Positions 46,833 to 58,029 of a stretch of 64,000 nucleotides of DNA are shown one piece after another. The translations under genes and the position numbers were made by a program. Source of the stretch: Timema cristinae. Taxonomy: Eukaryota > Arthropoda > Insecta > Phasmatodea > Timematidae. Numbering within the stretch: position 1 is the stretch's first letter; each line of letters opens with the position of its first letter. A model generated the notes under the pieces. The model did not search any database and was not told the origin of the DNA. It saw only the letters and a list, made by a program, of their open reading frames with translations. The stretch spans positions 53,438,410-53,502,409 of the forward strand of contig JBCFYV010000001.1 of the NCBI GenBank assembly GCA_039000515.1, given 5' to 3'.

Positions 46833-47070
46833 ACCTGCTTCGGTGGTCGCACAGTCCAACGCGCTACTCTCGCAATAAACTAGACTGCCGATGACAGGGA
46901 GATCGGAGTTCTATCCCGGTCAGGTACACTGAGAGCTGTTTTTCATACAATGTTTTCCACTCTCACTCCACGCAAATGTGGGTGAAAATCCTGCATCCCT
47001 AACACATTATCGTGATTGGTACACAAGCGTTTAACCCGAACAGGTGGTAAGACGCGGTGCTAACAAAAAA
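46833..47070 (+). mobile_element. SINE-B
   Basis: Head CTTCGGTGGTCGCACAGTCC, box B GGAGTTCTATCCCGG, body CACTCCACGCAAATGTGGG, tail CCCGAACAGGTGGTAAGACG. It shows a short internal deletion before the tail. Confidence 0.88.
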
Positions 47071-47539
47071 TGTAGTAAATAAACAAATGAATACGAGACC
47101 ATTATGTTCATAAAGGATACTTCAATTTTTTAAGTTAACTAAACAATTTTAAAGCTGACCCAACATTTATCCCCCCCCCCTCCCACTATCCTCTGTGCTT
47201 CCTATCTACCCCTTCCCCAACCTAAAGTCCCTTCCACCCTTTTCTTATAAGTCACTCGTCTCTTAACAAACTATATTTTGAAGTATGTATAATAGTCTCT
47301 AAGTCCCCCCTCTAAAATTTAACCCCTTTACCGCAAGCCACCACTGCGTAAAATTTTCCTGAAAATTTTCCAATTCAAAATTTTCATCTCTGAGCACCGC
47401 TATCCTGATTGACAGGTCTATGTGCCATAATTTGACTAGAAGTAGAAAACATAGACGTATAATAGTTTATATTGTGGTGCCGCTATGCTGATTTACGGGA
47501 CGATATGCTTTAGCGGCGTTGGTACAGTCCCATGTTTAA

Positions 47540-47725
47540 AGAAAGGTCCTTCTTTATATGACAGAAGAGTTACTAAATCTACTTTCACGTATTAATACAT
47601 CAAGTCATGGGATTTACAGCTGTCAATTTAGATAGAGATTATCAATATACATATATATATATACAACATTAATAATATTGTTTAATGTTATCAATGTTTC
47701 TAAAAAAAAGTTTGTATTTTCTAAA
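47540..47725 (+). repeat. Unclassified interspersed repeat, copy 2
   Basis: CTACTTTCACGTATTAATAC, ATCAAGTCATG, then TTACAGCTGTCAATTTAGAT and AAAAAAGTTTGTATTTTCTA. Same family as 20429 and 53943. Confidence 0.65.
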
Positions 47726-48203
47726 AGCCCCCACCAATGAAAATCGGACTGTACACTCTTATCGCTAAAGCTTTGAGCCCAACTTGGGTCAGCTGCTGAG
47801 CGCTCTTGGAAACCTGGTGGGGATAGAGAGTGCCTTAAGTCCACAGGTCCTGTCAAGCTGCCAGCCTGCCACACACGTGGTGGAGTGTGTCCAGTACTAA
47901 GGTTGGAAGAGCTTGAATGTTTAATAAATATAGTGCCAAGTAGCGTAGGTAGAGAATAACGAGGAGTGCTAACTCCCCCTGTCCCCTCTAATCCAACTCT
48001 AACTGTTTTTTTATATTAAATATATTTAAAAGCTTTTTATAGAGTGGTTCCCACATTCATTGTATACATTTGAATGTTTTAGTTGTATTTGCCCACCTTC
48101 TAGAAAGGTGTAGTCTCTTAGAAGTGGTGAGTCAAGAAGTAAAACTAAAAACCTTATTAGATTTGACGTTGGTCAGGACTTGTTTGTTTTGGCTTTAGTT
48201 ACC
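47726..48203. other. Unassigned DNA
   Basis: Nothing recognised. Confidence 0.45.
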
Positions 48204-48465
48204 AAACTACCTGTTTCGGTGATCGAATGGTCTAAGCCGTCACTCTTGCATTAGATTAGACTGCAGATTACGGGTAAATAAGGGTTTTAACTCCAGGCAG
48301 GTGTACTGAGGTTGATTTTTACTAAATGGTTTTACACTCCTTCTCCATGAAAATGTGGGTACACTTCCTATAGATTCAAAGTTCCTCCGTGATAAATTAG
48401 CTTAATTAGTGCATAGAAGTATAATTTGAACGGATAGTAAGTGATACGTGGTGCTTAGCAAAATT
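48204..48465 (+). mobile_element. SINE-B, diverged
   Basis: Head TTTCGGTGATCGAATGGTCT, body TTTACTAAATGGTTTTACAC, tail TTTGAACGGATAGTAAGTG. Confidence 0.8.
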
Positions 48466-49599
48466 AAATTAAAGTTACCAAATCATCGGCGAGGGGAATT
48501 TTCTGATATGACTTCCTCCGTTATTTCCTCAAATTTATTTGTAGACACGTCTATTTGATAACTGATATTTGAGGAGGAACATCTGCTCTTCTTCCTGGAC
48601 CTACTTTAACGGCAAAGAACAAATCCGGAACATAACGCTGCTAAAAATGTTCAAGAAAGATTGATCATGTTATATATATATATTATTATTATGAAAAATT
48701 CGATTGAAATTCAAGAGAGTTACAGTAGTGATTGTTAATATCAGAAAGATTCAAAAGTAAATTGATAACAAATATTCTTTATACCGTATATTAAAGCAAA
48801 TTAATATTCAATCAAGGTGGCCAATGAATGAATATGATACATATTTTTGGAGAAAATTTTGATTTAATCCTTCTATTCCACCCACAATTATTAAACGGGT
48901 GGCTATTATAAAAGTAAATTTTCCTAATATGATATATTATGTAAAATTAAAGGTGCAATTTTTTGTTCAAGTCATTATAAACCAAGTAGTTAATCCATGG
49001 TATCTGGTTAGTTATTTAACGGTAATAGACCTACACATTTATTTCGCTCCAACCCAAAATCAAGACTTCACCCATTTACAAAATAATCGCAGGTTTGAAT
49101 TTGTAGATTGATGAATACAGAGCTTCCAACGGAAGAAAAAAATTAAGTATTGGCGTAAAAAAGGCATTATTACATAAGTATAGATAATAAATAGTAAAAT
49201 GTTCGCGCGTAGCTCTTTCTAAAGGGTTAGCCGATTGCCAGAACATTCGCGAAGGGGAGAGGGAGGTCAATGTCTCTCAAACGTCTGATGCCCAAGGACC
49301 CACTCAGATTTAAAAATATATATTATACGTCTCTAGGAGCTATGTAGAAGAGATTTACATGATAATTTTTTTTTATTGTATAGCTTAATATATGACCGAC
49401 AGAGACTTTGACATCCAGGTTTGGTGACCTTACGTGTAGACTATCAGCCACTCTGATGGCACAGAATATTCCCGGGGTACATACAATAAGGAGGTTGTCT
49501 ACATGTTGTTCCCGCAATGAGATGATAGTGATAATGGTGATTATGAATTTGTGCAGCGACCATAATTGTAGTCCCACATAGTTAGTATTGGCGCACAGC
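48466..49599. other. Unassigned DNA
   Basis: About 1.1 kb with no recognised gene or repeat. Confidence 0.45.
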
Positions 49600-49892
49600 C
49601 ATTGGGCGTATAGGTTAGGGGTAAGGTGTCAGACTTCTGTGCTGGGGGTCCGGGTTCAACCGTCGGCCCGGTACAGATTTATTTGATTTCCAAACCCTTC
49701 TTTACCTCTGACAAGTCGTGTATTAATCACAACTTGTGATGTGTGGAATGCCAGGCCTCCATCGTGGTTCGGATTCCACGTTAAACTGTAGGTCCTTCAT
49801 TTCATCTCACAATCACCCTACAATTACACATTAACGTAAGTGCGTATAACCCGAACGGGTAGTAAGACCGGTGCTAGTAATAATGATAACAT
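49600..49892 (+). mobile_element. SINE-A, full length
   Basis: Head TATAGGTTAGGGGTAAGGTG, box B CGGGTTCAACCG, body AATGCCAGGCCTCCATCG, tail CCCGAACGGGTAGTAAGACC, short (AAT)-rich end. Confidence 0.86.
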
Positions 49893-50264
49893 TGGCTGTG
49901 AGCTATTGTATATAGAAATCTGTATATTAAGTCAAGTGTAACTGAATAGAGGGATATTTTAAAAGTGATCCTGTGTTGTTGTTTTTAAATTTACAAATAA
50001 TATAGGCTACACAATGGGCTAAATGCTACATCATATTGATACAGGGGCCAGTTTCGTAGTCATATCAAGTACGCTTCAGTGCGACGCTATTACTAATACA
50101 AGACGAAACCTACCTAGACTCAAATGAATGGGTCGGTCTCATCTCGTCTGGTCTAGCTAGGTACCATCCATTACTTTTTTCCATCGGTAGCCGTCGGTTT
50201 CTTAACCAGGTCATATATTTTCCACTACCGGCTTGCTAGGCCTGTCGTAGCTTCATATGCCTTC

Positions 50265-50442
50265 TAATATAGCTTAATATTAGGACAGGCACAACATCCA
50301 GACCCAGCCGTTAAATCATCATGGTGAAGGTAAACCCACATTTTACCAATGATAAATGTTTCGACGATGCCAAAAAACGAACCCGGTACCCTTAACTCAG
50401 TGGATGATACCGTTACCGACTGAGCTAACGTGTCGGATTGGT
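50265..50442 (-). mobile_element. SINE-D, inverted copy
   Basis: Minus strand: GTTAGCTCAGTCGGTAACGG (box A-like), TACCGGGTTCGTTTTTTG (damaged box B), AAAATGTGGGTTTACC, GATTTAACGGCTGGGTCTGG. Confidence 0.65.
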
Positions 50443-50777
50443 CTATCCAGGTGTCGTCTTGTATTTAATATAACACCGTCTTTTGAGGCGTACTCAATCT
50501 GACTCTACACTCAGCCATCGTCTATCAAGTGTGTTATGACTGATGACTCAACACAGTCCCTTTCTTACAGTAATAACGGCCCACAAATCTCTTACCCTGT
50601 CTCTTAGCAATAATGTTTAACTTTCTTACATATTTCAAATCATGTTATAATATTAAATAGTTTTAATAAATATAAACAGGTAGAAGTGGCTAGTGCTGCA
50701 ATCTAGCAATAATTATTGGAACTACTAAGATTAGGTTATATTCGAAGAAAAATATGTTTGTACAATTTAAATTCAAT

Positions 50778-50945
50778 TTTCGGGGTGCGTGTCTCAGTGA
50801 GGCTGACTGAGAGTAGTATTTCATACATAAATTTACCACCCTCCCTTCGCGTAAATGCGGGTACACTCTTACAACCTTAATCCCTACTCTATTGGTGTAA
50901 TTATGCGGACATTCAGGATGGGTAGTTAGACTTGGGGCTACAAAA
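50778..50945 (+). mobile_element. SINE-B, 5'-truncated
   Basis: Body CCTCCCTTCGCGTAAATGCG, tail GGATGGGTAGTTAGACTTGG. It meets an inverted SINE piece tail to tail. Confidence 0.7.
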
Positions 50946-51075
50946 ATGTTATCCCTAGATTAAACGCATGTGTACCAACTACGCTAATTTGTTAGGGACG
51001 AAGAAAGTTCATTTTAGAGGAAGTATACCCGCATTTACGTGGAGGGAGAGTGAAAAACAGTTTAGGATAAAACCC
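50946..51075 (-). mobile_element. SINE-B fragment, inverted
   Basis: Reverse body TTTAGAGGAAGTATACCCGC and ATTTACGTGGAGGGAGAGTG. It forms an inverted pair with 50778-50945. Confidence 0.7.
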
Positions 51076-51134
51076 TCTTGGATTTTGATCATCGTTAACA
51101 CCCTCATTGGAAATATCTTCTATTTCTGGAAGTG

Positions 51135-51348
51135 CAACACTTTAACTCAGTCGACAGCGTGTTTGCTTAATGAGTTAAGATTTCCGGGTTCGATTCCTGA
51201 TATTGCCGAAAAATGTATCATTAGTGAAATGTGGGTTTCCCCTTTCAAAGTGATGAATTAACGACCAGTATTTGGATGTTGTGTCAGTTCTAGGTTTAAA
51301 GATAGTTTATAAATCACGTGATGATATAATTGGTCTGTTCAGAAAGTG
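51135..51348 (+). mobile_element. SINE-D
   Basis: CAACACTTTAACTCAGTCGA (box A-like), TTCCGGGTTCGATTCCTGAT (box B-like), GAAATGTGGGTTTCCCC, GATATAATTGGTCTGTTC. It aligns over its length with 27385-27598. Confidence 0.75.
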
Positions 51349-51684
51349 AGTTTTAATATACATTAAATATATGAGAAAATGAAATCATTCCGGAACAATG
51401 ACTTAGACAAACAAAGATTAAAACAGATATAATACAAAAATCAATATAACCGGTAAAAAATATCAATTAAATACAACTAAGGCCACAGTTTGCCCTCCTG
51501 AATCAAAGGTCAAGAGTGAAATTCCCTAATATTTTCATCAATCACCGTATCGGTGAAATCGTTTTGTATTACAACCTAATGGAAATAGTTTTGGACCGTG
51601 TTAATGAAGCATTCAATATCAAGAATTCAATAGCTAAAGCTATTATTTATGCTTTTAGTGAGGATTACTCCAACTAGATATCAT

Positions 51685-52076
51685 ATTCTGAAAATTGAAA
51701 AATGACACCTGGATACGGGAATCGAACCCAGGACCTTTGGCCTAGTACGCCAATGCTCTAACCTCTGAGCTATCCAGGAATCGTCCTGTGTCCAGGATCA
51801 TTCTTCACTCATATTTTAAGGCAGAGTCTATGATGAACGTGCGGGAATCGTCGGCTACAAATGTGTGATTTTTTTAATTAAGATCACGAGCTATCAGATA
51901 ACGCAGCCACCTTCGACTCGTTAGATGGTTTATGGCTGACTTAAAATATGAGTTAAGAGTGACCCTGGGCATGGGACTATTCCTGGATAGTTCAGTGGTT
52001 AGAGTATTGGCATATTAGGCCAAAGGTCCTGGGTTCAATTCCTATGTCTAGGTGTCATTTTTCAATTTCCAGAATT
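51685..52076. repeat. Inverted pair of tRNA-like units with 121-bp spacer
   Basis: Arms 51685-51819 and 51941-52076 are reverse complements with modest divergence. Each contains a tRNA-like core. Arm 1, read on the minus strand, has CCTGGATAGCTCAGAGGTTA, stem TTGGC/GCCAA, box B GGGTTCGATTCCC and closing ATCCAGG, a 7-bp match to the opening CCTGGAT. One spacer base expected after the acceptor stem is missing, so functional tRNA is doubtful. The arms extend past the core on both sides (ATGACACC, ATATTTTAA). Confidence 0.8.
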
Positions 52077-52101
52077 CACCATCAAGGTAATCAATAAATT
52101 T

Positions 52102-52150
52102 ATTATTTTATGTACAACCTTAATTGGTAGTAAGACGAGATGCTAAAAAA
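52102..52150 (+). mobile_element. SINE tail scrap
   Basis: TGTACAACCTTAATTGGTAG then TAAGACGAGATGCTAAAA matches the end of the shared SINE tail. Confidence 0.45.
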
Positions 52151-52200
52151 TATTTACACAACAAAATAGACTCAATACCTAAATGAGGTTCAAACATATT

Positions 52201-52449
52201 TGGAGACTGGCGGTCTAGGGGTAAGGTGTCAGACTTCTATCTGGCGGCCGGGTTCAATCTCGTCCGCACAATTTATCTGATTACAAACCTTCCTCACTCT
52301 GACAAGACATCTTGTGAATGTGGAAATGCAGCCTCACGTGTTCGGTTCCACGTTAAACGTAGGTCCTTCATTCATCTCACAATCACCCTACATTACACAT
52401 TAGCGTAGTGCGTATACCGAAGGTAGTAAGACGCGGTGCTAATAATAAT
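52201..52449 (+). mobile_element. SINE-A with many single-base deletions
   Basis: Head GACTGGCGGTCTAGGGGTAA, box B CCGGGTTCAATCTCG, then the SINE-A body and tail with repeated loss of one base from short runs, for example GTGCGTATACCGAAGGTAGT against GTGCGTATAACCCGAACGGG. Confidence 0.85.
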
Positions 52450-53456
52450 ATAGTAACAAACATATTATAATATAGTTATTCTAATAGTATCCTTAATTGT
52501 ATAAAAATACCTTAATGCTACGTCTATGAAAGGGTAAACAAATCGATGAGATCACGTTACAACTGAGATTTTTAAAAACCAGAGTAACGGAGTCAAATCC
52601 GTATAAAAAAATATATAAAAAGATCGTGGACGGCTACCTTTCCATTTCTGTTAAGTGCGCTCTTTTTATCGGATCCCCACTACACCCTCCTCCCTCACCC
52701 CATTTCATCACCCCTCCTACAGTCACCCACTCTGGGCGGATAAACTATGGAACAGAGGCTGCAAGGAGGGATTTTGGGACGCATCTCTGTGGGATTCCTT
52801 ACTCCCGTCTTGTTTGTTTGTAACGTTCCTTTTATCTGCACCTCTTTTCAAAATAGTCTGAGTAGTCTTTTTTCCTTCTTACCTCACCCCCGACCCCAGT
52901 TCCTTCCTTCTGATTTTTCTTTTCTTGACTCATCAATAATGTTATCTTTTTAACTACCTCGACCCTGTAGCCTACTGCAGTGAAGCAAATCTCTTCATAC
53001 GTACTCAAAACTCAAAAGTAACTTCCATGTTGTTGTTTTTGTTGTTTATTTCAAATGGGAGAGCTGGTTTTACAACCTGTGCAGGAGGGTTTTGCACCCC
53101 AAATATTACAAAATTGATTTTAAAAGTAGGTTTTTAGTGTCATGTATAATAGTTATAAGTGTAGGCATGTGAATAAAGGTATAAATACTATCAATATTTT
53201 CTTTTCACTATTAATATATTTTTAATGGTTATTTTTATGCTACTATTTATATGAGTACTTAATCCTTTGGACAGTACACCATTTTGTATTAGTAATATCA
53301 TCTTTTTATGACCACCCTATGCTAGCCAGATAATAAGTTCATGCTGCTTCATCCAGAAATGAACTAAACACACAACAATGGCTGATATTATAATGGATAA
53401 TATTACAATATTATTATAGTTATTCATTTGTTATTTGGAGGATTTAATATAAGGTA
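52450..53456. other. Unassigned DNA
   Basis: Pyrimidine-rich part at 52660-52920 with overlapping short frames and no family resemblance. AT-rich after 53030. Confidence 0.45.
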
Positions 53457-53467
53457 TAGTAAAAATT

Positions 53468-53724
53468 AATAATAATAATTAACACTGCGTCTTACTACCC
53501 ATTCAGGCTATACGCTTAATTACCAATTACGCTAATGAGTTAGGAATAGGGAAGGTTGAATATAGAGAAAGTGAATCCACATTTTCATGGAGGAAGAGTG
53601 GAAAACTATTTAGGGAAACCACCCCTAGTTCACCCGACCTAGTTTAGAACCTCAATCTCCCCGTCCTCACCAGTCTAGCTCAAAACGAAACCAGCGCGTT
53701 GTCTAACTACGCCACCAAGGCGGG
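53468..53724 (-). mobile_element. SINE-B with target-site duplication
   Basis: The reverse tail CTGCGTCTTACTACCCATTC leads to the reverse head CTACGCCACCAAGGCGGG. TAGTAAAAATT flanks it at 53457-53467 and 53725-53735. Confidence 0.92.
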
Positions 53725-53942
53725 TAGTAAAAATTCTATCATATTTCTAAAGTTATATTATTGTTACTATATCTTCAAACGTTTTTAAGAATATAGATAA
53801 AAACATCAACATTTTCGTTTATAAATTAAAACATTACATGATATTATGTTCGGATGAAATATCCTGCGTATTCTTTTATCCGTGATTTGGTTAAGTATGT
53901 CCTCTTTTTATGTTTCGCTGAACCAGAATAAACAGTTCAACG

Positions 53943-54145
53943 TCCAGAGTAAGGGCCTTAACTAATAGCTAAAGAAGTTTTAATACCACTTTCACGTATT
54001 CATACGTCAAGTCATATGAATGGCGCTGTCCTTTTTGATAGATATGATCAATACCCATAAATAAGCACAAATAATTTGTCAAATTATATCTATTTTGGCC
54101 GCAAATAAAATGTTTGTATTATCTAACAGGTCCTTGCTATTAAAT
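53943..54145 (+). repeat. Unclassified interspersed repeat, copy 3
   Basis: CCACTTTCACGTATTCATAC, GTCAAGTCATATG, then TCTATTTTGGCCGCAAATAA and TTTGTATTATCTAACAGGTC. Same family as 20429 and 47540. Confidence 0.65.
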
Positions 54146-54228
54146 GTGAGCATATAAGCGTAATAGCTTTATTTAAAAAATCCTATTAGAAATAAGAAGC
54201 TTTTCCTGTTTTTTAGTATCACAAATCT

Positions 54229-54250
54229 TTTTTTTTTTTTTTTTTTTTTT
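54229..54250. repeat. Poly-T tract
   Basis: Uninterrupted run of T, about 22 bases; possibly the poly-A end of a minus-strand retrocopy, but nothing recognisable adjoins it. Confidence 0.6.
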
Positions 54251-54737
54251 GGATGTGAAAATCCTTCAGGATTTGAAATATTTCGAATACCTACTCTATT
54301 ATTATAGGGACTCATCCATATTTATGATATTTAGTATTTAGGCATTTATGCTGTTTTAACTATCAAGAAATTGGTTTCATAAAACGTGGTATTTAGAGTT
54401 GAGGCATTTCAACTCTTTTGAATTAATCTCAGCATTTATCTTTTACTAGGCTATTTTACATCTTTAATTGATGAGGAAGTAGAAAAACTTGGGAAATAGA
54501 AGTTATATTGTATCACGCAGATTGAATTAATGCCTTACTAGGCGGAGGTGTGTTAAATTTCTCTCTATGCTCTCTATCTACATTACTGACCCACAAACAG
54601 ATTTCACTTCACTTTTCACCCACAATCAAACAACTCGTACGCTCACCCCTCCAAAATTCCAACCGGTAATTCCACCCCCCACCCCCCAAAAAAATAACTT
54701 TGTGATCGTCGCCGTGGCGTTCATTGATTTCCTTCAC

Positions 54738-55048
54738 CGGCTTGCTCCCTAGTCTAGCTCCTTCATTGGTTCGCTCCACTAGTCCCCTTCACTGAATTCC
54801 TCTACTAGTCCCCTTCACTCGCTCCTTTCACCAATCCCCTTCAGTAGTCCTCTACTTCCCCCTGACTTCCTCCACTAGTCCCCTTCATTGTCCTCACAAT
54901 CCCCTTCAGTAGTCCCCTCCACTGACTCCTCCACTAGTCCCCTTCATTGGTTCGATCCACTAGTCCCTTAAGTGATTCCCTTCACTAATCTTCCTAACTT
55001 CCTGAACGCCCCTTGGTAGTCTATTGTCCCCTTCACTGGTCTTCATTC
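54738..55048. repeat. Degenerate CT-rich tandem repeat, about 26 bp
   Basis: TCCACTAGTCCCCTTCACTG and variants recur about ten times with irregular spacing. Confidence 0.7.
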
Positions 55049-55349
55049 AATGTTTCTCACCACTGACACCAACCACTGGGTCTCTCTGACCCTCCACTCC
55101 GAGTTCTCCAATATACGTTATAATTGCTTGCCTCACTTTGTTCGCTAACTTCAGCAGCTCTCTCGGAACTGTTTGCCCGGACTGTTACATGTAACACACG
55201 ATTACTTCTTGTCTTGAGGAATGAATTGTATTTAGTGTAGACAGCGTGTTTGTAACTTGTATGTCTCCCTTGACCCGTTTCTAGCCCCCACTCTTCACTC
55301 CTCTCGTGTACCCCAGCTTGGTGTACACTTGGTTCCGCTAGCATTACAC

Positions 55350-55480
55350 AAGGACACCGGTGAGGTTGAGATTGAGATTCGAATCGCGTATGGGTGGTTT
55401 GGAAGTGATTTCACACTTAACATTTATTGTTGTCGTTTTCTTGTCCTCTGTTCACGCCAATGCGGGTGCGCTTAATCTAA
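55350..55480 (+). mobile_element. SINE-B fragment (probable)
   Basis: GAGATTCGAATCGCG resembles box B, and CACGCCAATGCGGGTGCG the SINE-B body. The next element begins where it stops. Confidence 0.4.
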
Positions 55481-55483
55481 ACT

Positions 55484-56148
55484 CGGGGTCTCCAAACTTT
55501 TTGCTATGTGGGCCACATAATATATTTTACATATTTTTGCGGGCATAAGTAACGTTCACCTGTTTTTCAAGTAGCATTATTTTTGCCCTGAATGCCTTAA
55601 CATGCGTGAATAAATCACAAACCAAATTTGTTTCAACATAAAAATTTATATTCAAGTCATATGGCCAGTCACGTGTATAAAAGAAATTCACTTTCCAAGG
55701 CCAGTCAGTGTTTGATAAAAGTGATTAATGTAGGTTCTTCTCTGTGAGAAATGAATTAATTTATATGTAAAAAAATATATTTATAATAATTAGTCAATAT
55801 AACTACTTTTTTAAAATTAGGTAACATCTTTTGAAACTTTCCTTTGATAACCCACTGCCGGGAGACTTGGAACTACCTAGAAATCGTCACAGTCCAACCG
55901 TTCTGTTTTCGGTATAAGGAATGGCGCCTGCGACTGAAAATGAGGGTTTGCAATTCTGACAGCACTCTGGCTTGGTGTCATGGATGTAAGCACGCGTGCG
56001 AACAGAAACTGGACAAGTCAAATAAACTGTGTGGTTAATAAATAAAGAGAAACAATTAATTTGTTTTTTGATAAAATCTTGGAATGGGCTGGATATAATC
56101 TTGTGGCGGGCCGGATGTGACCCATGGGCTGTAGTTTGGAGAACCCTG
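55484..56148. mobile_element. Non-autonomous hAT-like element, 665 bp
   Basis: The ends are inverted: CGGGGTCTCCAAACTTTTTG...GTGGGCCACAT on the left; GCGGGCCGGATGTGACCC...TAGTTTGGAGAACCCTG on the right. This CAGGGGT(T)CTCCAAACT pattern is typical of hAT-type ends. The interior has no transposase. No clear 8-bp duplication was found. Confidence 0.7.
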
Positions 56149-56429
56149 ATATATTATATAAAGTGACATCTGAAGATCACAGTATCTGTTATGGACACGT
56201 GAGAGCAGATATAGCAACTTTTCTAACTGTAAGATATTTTTATGCAGTCAGTAAGGACTGTAAACTATTTGTTTTAGGGCGAGACCTTCTTAAATTGAAT
56301 GAATCCACCAGTTTTATAGCATACTAAAATAGCAAGATCTTGAAGTCGTAGTCTTGTGAGCTGCTCATGAGTTATTTGGAGAGCTCACCCAAGATATTCT
56401 GCTACTATAAAGCCACATGGTTTACTCAC
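56149..56429. other. Unassigned DNA
   Basis: Nothing recognised. Confidence 0.4.
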
Positions 56430-56735
56430 TCACTCACTGACATCAATGTTTACCCACTTTCAGATGAGCTAGAAACTTGAAATTTGGCAAAATTATAGCT
56501 TCTAGCCTTTAACTGATGGGAAATTCAAAAAAGTAAAAATAAAAAGTTTAACCTCCGACAAAAATTCAAAATGTTGGAGCAACTTTAAAGTAGGTGAGGA
56601 CTTTTCTTTGGAGGTCTCTTGTGGCTAAAAGGTAAGACCGATCAAAAAACGGCTCTGGGATTACATTCGTTTACATCCACTTGCAAAGAAAACTCACTGG
56701 GGGTTTGGGGGTGGAGCCCCCAACGAACAAAGCTA
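56430..56735 (+). repeat. Repeat-like block ending in a G/C-run palindrome
   Basis: CTCACTCACTCACTGACATC and GCTAGAAACTTGAAATTTGG at the start, TTGGGGGTGGAGCCCCCAA at about 56705-56723. This layout is familiar from interspersed repeats, but no second copy is in the window. Confidence 0.35.
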
Positions 56736-58029
56736 GTCTGAAATATAAAAGGGAATACTTTTGAGTTCCTGTTCGCCGCATTTGTGGTCTGGATGGGTCG
56801 AGGGCTCGAGGATAGTCGCACAAACTATAGAGTTTCTATTTTTCATGGTTTTAAACCTCTTTAGCCTTTTCAGCTTATTTGTTTTACCCATTTTATGTTT
56901 GACTTTTCATGATCGGGTGGCCGGAGCAGGATATTTGAGTGATGTGCAAGGTCTTCCAAAGGGATACGGGTGGTGGAGGCCAGAGGAAAATGGGGTGTGG
57001 GTGTGTATACACTCTAATCACAAACAAAATTACTTTGAAAAATTAGTGTGTCTAACAAATAGATTACTAACGCAGTAGATAAATTCATTTAGTTTAATTA
57101 TATACCTGTATATACCCCAACATTTCTTAAATACTGGTAATGGGTTACATGAAATTTGACGAGAGCTATCTCTAATCATTTAAAAATAATTCTGTTCAAA
57201 TGCCATTGTATCACAAAAGAGATAAAATGTATATCAAAGATAGCCATAATCTACAGTGGACACCAACTATAATTACTGATTTTTTTGGTGCAATCTCAAA
57301 ATCGTTGATAATAAAAGGCACTAACTAAAATATAAAAACTGCCCTTGTGATTGCATCCCAAGTTTTATTCAAGGCACATCATCGTGATACAGTAGTTTCC
57401 CGCCAAATAGTTTGTTTCCCCATTGTGAGGGCTTTTTGCTGGCACACCCTACACTCCCTCTCCTTCCCTTTGCCTACTTCTGTAGCTTGTTATGATCCTG
57501 GAGGCGATTCCTTCATCCAACTACCCCCGCACAACAACCCTCTCCAACAGTTCGTCCTAGCTATATCTTGTCTTGTATTGTCTCGCCTCTACGGCCCCGT
57601 CACTTCACCGACACTGCTCCTCCCTCCCACCCCACCCCCCACCCACACATGAACTAGGAGTATCACCCACAAGCAGGAAATTCTCTCCTTTCCTTCCAAC
57701 AGTTCTTTCTCTTTCTCTTTCTCTTACACCCTCTTAATTGCTATTTCTTTGTCCACAGGGAATTCTTTCCTTTAGACCTTTTGTCCATTACTTTTACACA
57801 AGTCTCTTCACATTTGGTTCTCTGAAGCTTTTTATTTCCTTTTTGTTCATCCGTTTCCTTCTTCTCGCAGTTCCATGATATATACATAACTATATATATA
57901 AAATATATAAATAAATAAATACATATATAAAAATAGATACACTAATATAAATATACATCTATATTTACATGTATAAACACGTATATTTAATTATTATTAT
58001 TATTTTTTTTTTTCCCTATATCTTGTTCA
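56736..58029. other. Unassigned DNA
   Basis: Frames at 56761-57078 and 57347-57652 have no family resemblance. CT-rich near 57560-57740, AT-microsatellite at 57880-57970. Confidence 0.4.

Noticed and set aside
51700..51772. Functional tRNA gene on the minus strand
   Set aside because: The cloverleaf lacks a base between acceptor and D stems, and it lies in an inverted pair with extended homology. A tRNA covariance scan would decide.
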